The notes: generated from the sequence alone by a model not told the origin. A stretch of 64,000 nt of DNA from Lepidostoma basale (GCA_022606425.2 JAHDVF020000457.1:558001-622000); one strand, 5' to 3'; positions 9,986-21,146 are shown, counted from the stretch's first letter. Numbers and translations are program-made.

Positions 9986-10925
9986 ACCATGTGATTATAG
10001 AATAAATAAATGGAAAGAAGATTTCTTAGACGCATGTGCTGTAAGTCTACATCGTTATATAGTCAAATGCCGACTCTAGACTGGAAATGTTATGAAAAAA
10101 ATAATGAAATGTACACTTATTTGATATTGACACGTCGAATAAAGAGTAGAGAACATGATATAAATGGAGAAATACCTTAAATGAAGATCGATGAAAATGT
10201 GACGATCAAATCTATATATAATATAAAAACAACGTTCTTGCATGAACGCTGTTTTGATGTTGAAGATACTTGAAAAGAATGTATATCATAGAAAAAGAGC
10301 GTGGCGATCCATTCCTTTTTTCAAAATTGGAAAAAAACAGTAATTTTTAGTTTTTACTATTTTTTCAATTATAAAAAATCTTTCTTTGAATAAGGGACTA
10401 AATTTACCTTTTCTATACGAATTTAAATACAAATATAAAAAGATTTAGCCATCACGCGACTGTTCGTCCAAAATTCACTGTCAAACTTTGATCATACAAC
10501 CAGAAACATCAGTCGTCTTTACTTATACATAAAGTGTCGTCGAATCGATCAATAGAAAAAAAAATAAGCAAAGAGTTAATACATAATGTCAAACGCCTCT
10601 TTGACAGATTCCTGAACTTAATTATTTACAAGCGTTTTGTGTAAATCCTAGCCCGTCATGAAACTCGTGACAAAAGAGCTTTGCTTGTAGCTTTAATTTT
10701 ATTAATTAAACATGCTCCCCTTTAATTACAAAACAGTTTACCTGCTACTGAAATACTGATTGACTTGTCCCAGGGTGGGGGCGAAAATCTTTGACACTTT
10801 AAGATCGTTCGTAATTTAAAAGTTTAATTGTATCATGCGTTTTAATAAAGTGTACGTTATATAAATAGCTTAATTTTTTTTAATGCTTTTGAAATTAAAC
10901 ATTTATTTAATCAAGACTAAGAGAT
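9986..10925. other. AT-rich stretch, no gene seen
   Basis: No repeat family or reading frame recognised. Confidence 0.35.
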
Positions 10926-10929
10926 GATA

Positions 10930-11105
10930 CTTACATATGACATTGACACCAGAGTGGATACCGCAAGAACGAAGGCTAAAGTGCGGGTGACAGAGTTACG
11001 GACGCTGAAGACAATAGCAGAAAAGACTCTTCGAGATAGGGTGACGAACACGGCTATCCGCAAAATCTGCAAGGTGGAAGATATCGTTTGATGGAGCAGA
11101 CAGAG
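10930..11105 (+). pseudogene. RTE-like C-terminal fragment (family E2)
   Basis: Translation gives ARTKAKVRVTELRTLKTIA, KTLRDRVTNTAIRKICKVED and IV, closely matching 12490-13055. Ends abruptly at the W-SRQ segment. Confidence 0.75.
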
Positions 11106-11159
11106 TAGACATAGTTTATAATCTTATTAACAATTTGGAGTAATTCATTAGTAATTGTA

Positions 11160-11460
11160 TATGAACAGATTTATGGCTATGAAACTGTAACCAAGAGAGA
11201 GCCTAGATGCTAGAAGTAAGGAGATATGGAAAAAGCCACGTTAGATATAAGCCTTAGAAAGAGTCAGAAATAATACGGTGAGAGAGAAATCAAAGGTCAC
11301 TGACATCATCCACCGTAAAGTAACTCTACAATGGCAATGGGCAGGTCATATACCCAGAAACTTGGATTAAAATTGGATTAAAGACTGCTGAATTGGAGAC
11401 CGTGGACCGCAAAGAGATGTTTAATAGATATAGACAGAAATACGCTGAAAAATAAAAAGA
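11160..11460 (+). pseudogene. RTE-like C-terminal fragment (family E4)
   Basis: Frame reads QRRMEKATLDISLRKSQ-like residues, then REKSKVTDIIHRKVTLQWQW and AGHIPRN. The QWAGHI.R block is the signature of a widespread insect RTE-like lineage. In-frame stops and a short duplication (TTGGATTAAAATTGGATTAA) end the frame near 11380. Confidence 0.75.
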
Positions 11461-11469
11461 AGAATAAAA

Positions 11470-12200
11470 TATCAAAAAAAATATTTTTTAATTTTGTAGG
11501 AATATAAAATTTTATGAATGTGTAAGGAATGCCTGCTCAATAATAATTTTTGTTTATTTTAGATATATTGTTTTAAAGTTAATCATTATAATAAAGTGAT
11601 GTTTACACAAAAGTTATTATAACGTGATACAAGCTCTGCTATAACATTTCTCATTTTCCCACAAAAAGAGCGGCAGTAAATTACTTTTGTTTCAAAATTC
11701 GTTTGTTTCGCTTATTCGAATACGAAAATTCAACCTTTTTTATATTTGGATTGGAACAGTAACGATATGCAAAACAATACAGGTATTCCAGGAAGGATTT
11801 ATAGCTGGAGCGGTAACAAGGAAGGCAACAAATTCTCAGAGATATTTCGTAAACAGTGAGGAGGCCTTACCCCGCCCTGCATTGAGTGATAGGGTCACGT
11901 AATGTACGGGGAGCTATCCTTTTGTTACAGAAATCTCATCTGTCTCCAATCATATAATAACTTTCTTCAATAAAAATTCAGCGCGATAAGATATATCAAA
12001 AACTTGTACCATTTTTTACATTTCTTTTAACTGACGATGGTTTTCGGTTTATTCAAACTGATGATGATAATGTGAAAAATAAATAAAAACTGTCTATTTT
12101 TTATTTTATTTTTAAAAAGACTAATATCAAGGATTTAACTAATTGATATTAGAATTTATTTAACAATCTTCAATGTGAGCAAAAAATAGCTCATTATTAT
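11470..12200. other. AT-rich stretch, no gene recognised
   Basis: A 71-codon open frame at 11687-11902 (plus) resembles nothing I know. Around 11880-11930 it is locally GC-richer. Confidence 0.3.
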
Positions 12201-12205
12201 GAAGA

Positions 12206-12486
12206 AGGAATCTGGTCCCGTCCAGGCTTGAACCCAAGTCCCCTGGATCAGGAGCCTAGCGTTCTATCCCCTAGACCACCAACCGATTGGTCTGGTAGAA
12301 TTCGCGTGACAATATAAATGACGATAAAATAACTATCTATCGATAGCATAAAAAATGAATACAGTAATTAGACTCAAATAACCATGTATACAAAATACAG
12401 AGTATACAAAAATGTGGCAAGTAACGGGAACTAACATTTTCATAATAACCCTAAGGATACAGGTAATCCTTAAATGACAGAAAGCT
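12206..12486 (+). mobile_element. Chimeric SINE: foreign tRNA-like head plus SINE body
   Basis: From 12296 onward this is the body of the SINE family (GGTCTGGTAGAATT, GTGACAATA, TACAGTAATTAGACTCAAAT). The expected head is replaced by a tRNA-like segment at about 12222-12296 in the opposite orientation (box A-like TGGTCTAGGGGATAGAACG, box B-like GGGTTCAAGCC). Either a tRNA pseudogene or second SINE landed at the head, or template switching joined the two. Confidence 0.55.
12222..12296 (-). tRNA. tRNA-like sequence, probably pseudogene or SINE head
   Basis: Minus strand GGTTGGTGGTCTAGGGG, then a box B GGGTTCAAGCC and a closing GGACGGGACCA, give tRNA-like D and T arms. The acceptor stem and the anticodon loop do not pair cleanly and no U33 is clear in the loop, so a functional tRNA is unlikely. 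Confidence 0.35.
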
Positions 12487-12489
12487 GGA

Positions 12490-13055
12490 ACAGGTTGCAA
12501 AGTTTAGATATCTGGGAGTGGATCTGCTTAGTCAAAATGATCTTGTCAGTGAAATAATAGAGAATGTCAACAAGGCCTTGGCGGTATCAGGCTGTCTCAA
12601 GGATATAATATGGAAAAACAAGTATATGAGAACTGACAGTAAGATCAGAATATATGAAACCTGCGTAAGGCCTATACTGACATATAGAATTGAGACCAGA
12701 GCGGATAACACAATAACGAAGGCTAAAGTACGGATGGCAGAGATGAGGACGCTGAGAATGATAGCAGGAAGGACTATTCGAGATAGGGTGAACATGGCTA
12801 TCCGTAAGATCTGCAAGGTGGAGGATGTCGAGAGATGGGACAGACAACGCAGAAGATACTGGAATGCGTACGTGCAGATGATGGATCTCACCAGAATTCC
12901 ACACGTTGTGGCGCATCAGATTCCTGCCGGCTGCCTTCCCCCCAGAAGATCGCCGAAGAGATGGAGAGATAGTTGAGAGTCAACCTCGCAAGAGAGGCCA
13001 GCCTGATTTCAGGAACAGACCAAAGGTCTATATGGAGAAGAAGAAGAAGAGGAAG
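12490..13055 (+). pseudogene. RTE-like C-terminal fragment (family E2), longest copy
   Basis: An open frame of 152 codons (12518-12976) begins in the thumb region (YLGVD-like, VNKALAVSGCLKDIIWKNKY) and continues KIRIYETCVRPILTYRIETR, MRTLRMIAGRTIRDRV, IRKICKVEDVERWDRQRRRY and SPKRWRDS before the stop. The 3' side ends in GGAGAAGAAGAAGAGGAAGA. Reverse transcriptase palm and endonuclease are absent. Open frames antisense to it are shadows. Related pieces: 10930-11105 and 29055-29335. Confidence 0.85.
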
Positions 13056-13059
13056 AAGA

Positions 13060-13715
13060 ACTTCAAACCAATCCTTAATATTAAACTTTTAAAGAAGAAA
13101 AAATACGGCTAACGCTTAACTCATGCGTAATTTATAAATAATGTTCAGATTTTGATGACGTAAAAATTAAATTCATATTCATGGGGCGCCTACTCGTATA
13201 TAAAAGCGCCAACCTAGCTGTTTAAATGATAAATGGTACGGAGTCGCACCGTGACGCGAGTCATCCTGAATGATTTATTTTTTAAATTTACAGCAGTCTG
13301 GTCGCGTGCGATAAGTAGGCAATGATTATTTGTAAGGGCTCCGTATCTTATCGCCCGTTATGTCAAACGTTATTAGATTTACGCCAAATACTCCCGAATG
13401 TGAGTGGCATCCTTCACGCCTTCGTAGTAAAATCGGACGACAATGTATATTGGATAAATACATTAAATGTGCTATACACAGCGTCCCGAAATAACACCTC
13501 GATAAGGTCCCGTGATTGGACATCTGCTGTCACCTGATACACGGCTCCTTATCGACTGTTCAGTCAGGGAACACTATACCTAATTTAATAAAATACGGAT
13601 GTTACCAAACATAACGCCGAATTATAAACACAATTAATATTTTCAGCACATCAATACACATTTATAATTTACTAGCCTATGCCCGGCATGCATTATTTTT
13701 GTTATTTGTTTGAAG
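13060..13715. other. Mixed-composition stretch, no gene recognised
   Basis: 13190-13560 is GC-richer; a 71-codon frame at 13322-13537 (plus) and its antisense frame show no known motif. TTTACAGCAG at 13298 is splice-acceptor-like but unsupported. Confidence 0.3.
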
Positions 13716-13719
13716 TAGA

Positions 13720-14225
13720 TACACATACACAAAACAGTACATAGGAAAAACAACGCGTAATAAGAATTAAAGAACATCTTAGATGCCTTTCTAATAATAA
13801 TTTTTCGGAGTTCGCTAACCATTGAATTGAAAATAGTCGTACATTTAATAAAGAAAACGGTATTTAAATTTCGCATATTAATAATAAAAACCTAACTTTA
13901 AACAATTCAGAAATTTTAGAAATTATAAAAGCCATTAAAAATAATGAAAATATAATAAGTAACCAATTAAATTAAAATTCAATTCCCATGCTCGATATGT
14001 CCCCTCTCCTCAATCCTAATTATACCCCTTCCACTCAATATGATCCCGTTGCATCTCCCCTCTTCTCATTCCTAATTATACCCTATCTACTTTTATACAT
14101 AACTCGATCTCCATTTAGTATTTAAGTGACCGCTCTGTTTTATTTGATTGTTCAAATTGTATTACTTGTAACCGAAACATGTCTGAGTTCAGTGAAAATA
14201 AAAAGTATTGTAATTCAAAGTATAA
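13720..14225 (+). pseudogene. Penelope-like element GIY-YIG region and 3' end
   Basis: After frame corrections the plus strand reads YIGKTTRN (13738-13761) and KEHL, the GIY-YIG endonuclease signature of Penelope-like elements. Then come EILEIIKAIKNNENIISNQL (about 13909-13970) and, past one stop, NSIPMLDMSPLLNPNYTP, the typical PLE C-terminal tail. The reverse transcriptase is missing. At 14174 GAAACATGTC begins the remains of the terminal hammerhead-like motif. The same C-terminal motif is at 50689. Dead copy with several frameshifts. Confidence 0.8.
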
Positions 14226-14439
14226 TTATATTTATTTGATGTTTTTGTTTGTTAATTTCATAAATCACATTTGAAAAAGTTCATTCGAGTGCTTAGAGGT
14301 GTACAATATTTTTAGTATTTCCTCTTTTGCATTTTTTTTTCGGCTGTCTTTCTCGTGAACATTCAATATATAGTTGATCATGTTAAAAATATGAATTTGT
14401 CAGATTCAATCCACACACTTGAAGCAATTGACCTTATAC

Positions 14440-15200
14440 CTTGTGGATATGGTCATTGAGATTGCAAGGTAAATGGGAAACTCCGATTGTTTGACATGAA
14501 ATGGCATGTCGATAAGAATACGTGGAATCAATCAAATTGCCATTTAGAATCGTTGCGTATTTAGATAACTAATGGTGCGCCGATTTTGAGTGATAATTTG
14601 TGCGGTGGCACACCAGGAAAATCCAAAGAATTTAAAAACTCAATTGGATAATTTATAATCTCATCTGCATTTCTGACGCTGTCAATCGATTTGTAGGTGA
14701 CAGATTCACTTGCTTTTTATTCGTGGATTGCGTAGTTGATTACATTAGCGTTGTGGGTTTTAGCTGACAAAATAGCACGTTCGCAAAGCCGTTAGTGATT
14801 TTTGTAATTGGTGGTAATTTAAATGGTGGTGTTGATTTTGGTATAACTGGTAGAGCCTGTCGGAAGTCACTTGCATATAAGATGAGAGATCCATTGAATA
14901 ATTTTTCATTCGCTCAAAAATCTCGATGAGGGTGATATAGCGCTTCTAGCATTTTTTATGTTACATGATCCATTCATCCCAGACAATCCATTTACACGTT
15001 TGTCGCACTTTTTCCATGCCAGAAACTTTGGAAATAGTACACGTTTGGGCTTCGGCAAACTGTTTAGTCAATGGCAATTTGAGCACCGAATGCGCTGTTC
15101 GTCCACCATCCAATAATGTAGCCGCAATACCTGATAACAGAAGAGCCAAAGTAATTCCAATTTGAGAGCGAATAGCAAACTGATAAGGAACGTTTTTCTT
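14440..15200 (-). pseudogene. Helitron (PIF1-like) helicase remnant
   Basis: The minus strand encodes SGIAATLLDGGRTAHSVLKL (about 15080-15140), IVWDEWIM (motif II region, near 14965), then in other frames DFRQALPVIPKSTP (motif III, near 14855), [20 protein letters not shown] (near 14615) and MPFHVKQSEFPIYLAISMTI (near 14480). These occur in the correct order for the C-terminal half of the Helitron Rep/helicase protein. The Walker A motif and the Rep domain are not visible. Stops and frameshifts interrupt it. Helitrons transpose by rolling circle; termini (TC...CTRR) were not identified. Confidence 0.85.
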
Positions 15201-15225
15201 GTGCCGCCGGGCGCATCACCGTTGC

Positions 15226-15396
15226 GCGAAAGCTTAGGGTATGAACTTACGCAGATAAAAAAAGAAGAAAAATATAATTACATTTGAATGTCAAGATTAC
15301 CGACAACAACTGCACAAAGTTTCAACTCTATCGAATGAACGATGCGCGAACGCTTAGGGTACGAACTTACAAACATAAAAAAGAAGAAAAAGATAA
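15226..15396 (+). repeat. Direct repeat pair beside the Helitron remnant
   Basis: GCGCGAAAGCTTAGGGTATG at 15226 recurs as GCGCGAACGCTTAGGGTACG at about 15344. Each is followed by AACTTAC, ATAAAAAA and GAAGAAAAA. The two 50-bp units are about 118 bp apart. They may be Helitron flank or internal repeats. Confidence 0.6.
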
Positions 15397-15639
15397 ACTC
15401 TGACATACAAAACAACTTCTTCCAAGCCTTGAACAGTGAAAATATCACCAAGATCTATCAATTATGTAGTTGCCGAGTTAATTGAGTAGAAATATTTTAA
15501 TACAAGAGGACACTCCAAATGTAGATACTAGTATAACCGCGATTGTTAAATACAAATAAAAATCTCTGTAAAACCAATTGAACAATCGCGTTTATGTTAT
15601 GATACAATTTATAATGGAATTTAATAAAACAAAAACCAG

Positions 15640-15850
15640 GACTACTTTTCTTCTTCTCCCGACACTTCAGGACAATCAATTTCAGTACTTTGTATTTTTC
15701 GTTTCTCGATTCTCGTGGATATATCGATTCTACGATATATCCACATTTCAAAGGCATCCAGCTTTTTGGTGAGAGCTCTTGTCAAGGTCCATGTTTTCGT
15801 ACCGTAAAAGAAGACGGGTATAGCGTAACATCAAACCATTTTCATTCGCA
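15640..15850 (-). pseudogene. Retrotransposon fragment, family VIANV
   Basis: Minus strand reads FYGTKTWTLTRALTKKLDAF and EMWIYRRI, matching the ETW.L....LEAFEMWLHRR block at 38300-38540 and 42395-42620. It then breaks into frameshifts. The strand-opposite frames here are shadows. Confidence 0.65.
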
Positions 15851-15859
15851 ATTCGATGG

Positions 15860-16135
15860 GTATGTCTCTGTTGCATTTTCTTGTCCTGTCACACCTCCGT
15901 GGTGCATAGAGCCTCAAGGAATCTTCTTCATCTGACTCTATCGCATACCTGATGCCTAACGTCATCTCAAGTGAGGCCTGCTGCTTTAACCTCGTCCTGT
16001 AGGGCTCTTTTTCAGGTGGCTCTAGGTCTGCCCGCTTCCTCTTTCCTCCACAGGGGACCACTCTAGTGCGCCCCGAGCGATGCAGGCTGGGTTCCGTCTC
16101 AGAGTGTGACCGATCCACAGCCATTTGCGTCTAGC
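15860..16135. other. Unclassified GC-richer segment
   Basis: A 97-codon frame at 15831-16124 (minus) is open, and the plus strand also shows PSQSVTDPQPF-like translation. The composition contrasts with the flanks and could be another retrotransposon piece (reverse-complement LINE 5' part), but I cannot assign it. Confidence 0.3.
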
Positions 16136-17120
16136 GACTTGTTCTCTATGCTGCATAGCACCGTTTTAATTTTGAAGAAGCTGTTTCGGGCCATTTCTAT
16201 TAGTACTCTTATAGCCAATAGCCTAAGTCTTTGAATCGTTAATAATGTGATGTTATAACAAATCACGGAATAGTTAAATAAATATATTTGAATCAATTTA
16301 ATTAAAATTCTTATGCCAAGATTTTTGTTTATTTTGATACTAGACTTCAATAAAGTAAAGAAGAGATTTATTTATTTATCCAACTCTTTTCTATTATTTT
16401 AATTGTTAAAATTTGTTCGTAGTTCGTCAGTTCGAGGTCGTCTGGTCCAATTGATTTTATCTTTTTATTTAAATATCGATGATGCTTTAATTTAATATTA
16501 AAATATAATGCTTAAATTTAGAGTATAAATAGTACCTCGAGTTAATTACCTTTCTAGAAATCATGGCATTTTTTAATCAAGTTCCAGCGGTTCCAAGTCA
16601 TCGTCACTCTTAAACAAAATTGTTTTGAATCCTTCAAAAACATTTAAATTGTATTTTCTAATTTACGAAGTAAAATAGGATAAAATCACCTCAACGGTTT
16701 GGCTAAAAAAGGCTGCGAATAAATCACAAATGCAGACTTTTCCTTTAGGATGCTTGTGGTTCCAGAAGTAAATAGAGTAATTTAAAACGTCAAGTCGCGC
16801 CCTTAATGGCTGCCCTATTAGGACAATCAAAAGCTCATAACAAATTTACATTTCGGGTGTTTAAATTGTTTCAATTATGCAAAACGCTGGAATCAGTGAT
16901 GTTCTCATCTGTATGTAGATGGCTCTACTAATGACGCTCATTTCGCCTCCGCTGTTTGGAGGAAAACTATATCTGGAACTTGAAAAGCATTATGGTCAAG
17001 AGCGCCAACCCGGAGGGACTGGGGCTGAGCTGGGGTTGGCAGCATATTGTATAAATTTCATATCAGTATTGAGATGGGATAAGCGAGAATCGCGTTTTAG
17101 CACAATTAGAATGCTCTACC
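16136..17120. other. No gene recognised
   Basis: Mostly AT-rich. 16920-17050 is GC-richer, with an open frame at 16919-17266 that overlaps the retrotransposon end below and shows no known domain. Confidence 0.35.
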
Positions 17121-17124
17121 ATTT

Positions 17125-17285
17125 ATTATTACTTTCTCATAAATATCTTATTATTCTTCTTCTTTTTATTTATGTGACGATCTGTGATACAGAAATTATG
17201 TCTCCTGAGATGATGAGGTCTAGCTCACCTCCATCTCGTGGACGATGTCCGGAAGGGATTTCGTAAGAGGCTGTATAAGCGTTTC
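17125..17285 (-). pseudogene. Retrotransposon 3' end (family E3)
   Basis: Minus-strand counterpart of 8395-8580: same GAGACATAATTTCTG and CATCAT-CAGG blocks, ending with AAAAGAAGAAGAATAATAAG. Only the terminal part remains. Confidence 0.5.
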
Positions 17286-17320
17286 TGTATATAAATATCC
17301 GCCAACAATATTACATGCCT

Positions 17321-17650
17321 ACCTTCGTAGCAGAGTGACAAGAGCTATGACTGCCACACCGAAAGTTCCGGGTTCGATTTCTTGCGATGGTAGTATGATT
17401 GTCACACTGTCTTTCGTCTGGTGTAAATTCATGTGATAATAAAATGGCAATAGATTAGCTATCTATCACATGTCATGAAAATCAAAAGTTAAAAAGTTGT
17501 ATACAGTAATTGGTTTAAAAAAAACTGCTGTATACAAATGTGAAAAGCTAGGGGAAACTACCAAATTAAAGTCTTAAGTGGTATCCAAAAATTCACCAAA
17601 GATATTAACAAACTTAGCTGCAAAACAATCCCTGGGATTGAAACTTGAAA
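17321..17650 (+). mobile_element. tRNA-headed SINE, near full length
   Basis: Head: TCGTAGCAGAGTGACAAGAG, with box B GGGTTCGATTTC. Body blocks as in 5687-6012, including AACTGCTGTATACAAATGTG-like sequence and the terminal CTGGGATTGAAACTT. Aligns end to end with 5687-6012. Confidence 0.8.
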
Positions 17651-18160
17651 AAAATATAGATATTGCCCCACAATTTATTATTCGTCATAAATATCCGCCA
17701 ATTATATTAAATATTTACAAAAAATATTACATTTTCATGGAAATCCTATAAATATAATGCAATAAATTAGATATTCGAGCTGCTTTTCTCTGTGGTCAAT
17801 CTTCTCTCTTTCGGAGTACAACAAATTTTATAGAAAAATCGCGCACAGTGGTTCGAAATAATGGCAACATGCCAAGCAGTGTAATCTCTTCGGAGCTGGT
17901 TCTCGTTGAGAGAAAGATTGGGTAGGATTTACGTACACACAACACACTCGGACAGAGTAACTCTCTGTCGGGCTTTTTGGAAACCCAGTCAAAGAGAAGT
18001 TAGAAGTTTCCTTAATTCAGATGCTTAGAAGTTACACCCCAGATTCCATCTACTCAAAAGAAAAAAGTTTATCATTGTAATATTTGCTTTTTTATTTTTT
18101 AAATAATATATTATATAATTTTTCTAATGATACTGTATTTAAAATATATATATATTATAT
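17651..18160. other. No gene seen
   Basis: Repeats AAATATCCGCCAAT (17690) seen just 5' of the SINE (17293), so the SINE may sit in a duplicated segment; otherwise featureless. Confidence 0.35.
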
Positions 18161-18164
18161 TATT

Positions 18165-18545
18165 TGATGATAAATTTATGATTGAAGCAAAGATGGCAGT
18201 GCACAATGAAGTTCTTGTCCCGACCCTTATGTATGGAAGTGAAGCTTGGAGTTGGCAGAAGAAGGTTGAAAGTAGGATAAAAGCCGTAGAAATGAGGTCA
18301 CTAAGAAAGGAATGTAAAGCGGATGAATGCGTGATAAATAAAATCAAGAAAGGGTCACTAAGATGGTTTGGAAATATGGAACTTATGGAATAGGGAAGAA
18401 TAGTTAATAAGATATATACAAGTAGTGTGAATGGAAAAAGAAGTCGAGGAAGGCCAAGGACGAAATGACATGACCAAATTAATTAATTACTGAAAGGCGG
18501 TGTTCGAAGTAGGAACAATCGAGGAGCGCACGTTTTTGGAATGGA
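18165..18545 (+). pseudogene. RTE-G C-terminal fragment
   Basis: Open frame reads KMAVHNEVLVPTLMYGSEAW, SWQKKVESRIKAVEMRSL, then a deletion of the MCG...ISNADIR part, KIKKGSLRWFGNMELME and a stop, then TSSVNGKRSRGRPRTK and an eroded RNNRGA. Related to 46455-47230. Confidence 0.8.
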
Positions 18546-18654
18546 TATGATCATACTAGAAATTTACTTTATTTAAATCAATTCCAATTTTTCGATTTTA
18601 CTCGTCCGTACTCGTTTTCCTTTTTTTACTAATACTTAAGATACAAAAATCTGC

Positions 18655-18752
18655 CTTACATTATCATACATTATTTTCATTATTACGGTATTTATTCTTC
18701 TTTTACCAACTCCAAGCTTCAATCCCTTACATTGGCATTAGAAATTAACTTT
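18655..18752 (-). pseudogene. Small RTE-G fragment facing the previous copy
   Basis: Minus strand reads GIEAWSW-KKN and CKADF, the same region as 18200-18340 in inverted orientation about 100 bp away, suggesting an inversion or independent insertion. Confidence 0.5.
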
Positions 18753-18759
18753 ATTTTAA

Positions 18760-19740
18760 TCATATATAAGTGTATGCGTAAAATACAGTTATTTAAAAGT
18801 TTCCGTAGAGCAAAATTAATTAATTAGGTTTTTAATTAAATTAAACGAAAAGCCTAATTTTTTGTTTGTGTATTTTTGATGTACTAGGGTCAAAAAATGT
18901 CTCTTGGTTGTAAGAGAAAAATGTCTAATATGGAGCGAGGAAACTTCTTGTCGCAGTGCTCCCTACCTAACAAAAACGTATTTAATTTATAAACATGGTG
19001 TACTATGTGCCGTATGAAACATTTATTAAACACTTTATTTAGTTTCTTATTCGTCTCTTTACGGAAGACATGCGTAAGGGCTGAAGATTCTGTCGAGTAA
19101 GAGAATTTTCACAAGTTTCCGAGTTCCGAATTACTTTATTCAATGTTTGTAAGACACTGCGAAGCTCTCTGGAAGTACGCACACATGAGTAATTCATTAT
19201 TGTATTATCTACACATGCATAACCTAAATGGATTGAACATTGCGCAAGGCGATAATAATTTTAAGAGGGAAACTTCACCATCACAAGATTAATTTGTTAA
19301 GACAAGCCTAAAACTAGACACAATAAATTCATTCAACGAATAGTTTAACAAGTGTTTCACATGGATGTTAAATATCGGGGGTAATGATCTTAGTTGTGGA
19401 TTTGAAATGCGGTGAAACTTGAGTAAAGTAACGAACCGACGAAGATTTGATCAAGTTTCGGAGCAATGCGGGAACCGTTGTATTAGAGAAATTTCAACCG
19501 AATTTATTTGAATGTAATATACTTTGAACGTATATTTTTCATAAAAAAATATTGAAATATTATTGTATATATCCAACCGCACAATTTTTGCAAAAAGCCA
19601 CATATTCGGAAAGCAATAAATCACAAACATTACCCATTTTAACCCTAAAACTGCTAAGCAAACGTTATTCTGTCTGTCATCGCTATGCAGCACATTCATC
19701 GTCGACGCATTTTGAATAAAATGATGCTTTTAAAATGATG
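18760..19740. other. AT-rich stretch, no gene recognised
   Basis: A minus-strand frame at 19451-19699 (82 codons) shows no known motif. No repeat family seen. Confidence 0.35.
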
Positions 19741-19744
19741 ATAT

Positions 19745-20050
19745 CTTACAAACCGAATTCATAATGATCACCATCAGCCGTCTGTCATCCACTGCTGAAC
19801 GTAGGCCTCTTCCAAAGCACGCTACCGCCCCCTATCTATTGCCGCTCCCATCCATCCAAGTCCTTTTCAGATCGTCGGTCCAGCGGGCAGTGGGACGTCC
19901 AACTCTGCGGAATCCTGTACGCGGTCTCCACTCCAGAACCCGTCTCCCCCATCGGCCGTCGGTTCTCCGACAGATATGGACAGCCCATCGCCACTTCAGC
20001 TTGCCCATCCTCAGGGCCACCTCAGTCACCTTGGTTTGTTGTCTCAGGGT
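19745..20050 (-). pseudogene. RTE-like C-terminus (family E4, QWAGHI type)
   Basis: Minus strand reads MTEVALRMGKLKWRWAVHIC, RRTDGRWGRRVLEWRPRTGF and GRPTARWTDDLKRTW. This is the canonical end of a very common insect RTE-like family. The 3' part includes AGCAGTGGATGACAGACGGC, the usual QQWM.D-type terminus. It is short and 5' truncated, with a break near 19860. Confidence 0.85.
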
Positions 20051-20505
20051 TATTCCAAATTATTATAGTAATAATTGATTATATCAGTATCTTCCTCAAA
20101 TATCAAAGAATCAATAAACACACTAAAGGTCCTTATGGACACGACTTATGAAGGGGTTATACGCAGTCAGTATTAAAAAAAAAAGATTGCATGATTTTTT
20201 TTCGATATGTAAATATTTTTGACTATACATACAGAAAATTTTATATCAATCCGACAAATATTCTCGAAGTTACTCTTTTAGTTGTAAAGACGTCTCGGTA
20301 CATTGCGAGCATGTAGCAATGCCTGTGAATCGTTAAACGTGTTTTTCTCAAAACTGTGTTTGTATGTCGGTGAGCAAGATTTCTCGAAAACGGCTGAACC
20401 GATCAGTCTCAAATTTTTACTCAAGCATAATAAATATATTTTTAGGAATTAATCGAAAGATTTTACCTGAACGATAAATATTTTCTATTTCATAAACAAT
20501 TTAAG
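20051..20505. other. AT-rich stretch, no gene seen
   Basis: Contains TTCTCGAAAACGGCTGAACC at 20372, a phrase resembling the right end of the element at 24172 and 45647, but no full match. Confidence 0.3.
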
Positions 20506-20677
20506 GCCAAAATTTATGATAATCAAATGATTTTACTGAATTCTCTTGATGGAAGTTCATTTTAAATAATAATTAAATAAAACGATGCTTCCACTTTTGT
20601 CTTTATTTAGACTAAATAAAGACAAAAGTGGAAGTATTTAAAAAACATCGTTTTATTTAATTATTAGCCAAAATTTA
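20506..20677. mobile_element. Short foldback derivative with 12-bp TSD
   Basis: GCCAAAATTTAT flanks the insertion exactly at 20506-20517 and 20666-20677. The 148-bp insert (20518-20665) begins GATAATCAAATGATTTTACT, as in the 2834 element. It keeps only the outermost part of each arm: ATAAAACGATG, CTTCCACTTTTGTCTTTATT and its reverse complement. The centre and both hammerhead-like motifs are deleted. This is clear evidence that the family is mobile even as a minimal foldback. Confidence 0.9.
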
Positions 20678-20679
20678 TA

Positions 20680-21146
20680 TTAAAAATAGATATTTTTGTT
20701 TAAAAAGTTCCCATTTTATTAAAAAAATAATATTTTGAGTAATCCTTCGAAAAAATAAGCGATAATACCTTATTTTACATGATTTTTTTGTTTGTTTTTC
20801 ATATAAGATAATCCAATCCATATATCGTACTGACCGCAAGACGCCATTTATAAGAGGAGCTCCCGGAGATATAATATAGCAGCTTTAAAATTAATAATTA
20901 AAAATATATATTTAAATAAAAAAAGTTACCACAATATGTTTATAAAGTTTACGTTAGTAAATTAAAACGTCTTTCCAGGAAGATTCCGCTTTTCAGAAAG
21001 TTTTTTTTCGACCTACTGACTTACTCGTATGTCAATCGTTAATAAACATACTCGTACAAATAGTTAATAAACATACTCGTACAACAAAAAATAAAAATAC
21101 GTTTTATTTTTTTACTTGCTGTTTTAAGATTGATTGTTGCATTAAT
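20680..21146. other. AT-rich stretch, no gene seen
   Basis: Holds three TACTCGTA octamers (21022, 21049, 21074) and a 22-bp local duplication containing ATAAACATACTCGTAC (about 21040-21085). Confidence 0.4.

Noticed and set aside
12222..12296. Functional tRNA gene
   Set aside because: Acceptor stem and anticodon loop do not fit; position is fused to a SINE body.
12532..12916. Minus-strand frames of 119 and 109 codons
   Set aside because: Antisense to the clear RTE-like frame at 12518-12976.
13322..13537. 71-codon frame as a gene
   Set aside because: No signal, domain or splice evidence; both strands are open there.
15831..16124. 97-codon minus frame as a host exon
   Set aside because: No motif, overlaps decayed retrotransposon sequence and reads plausibly on the other strand too; left as unclassified.
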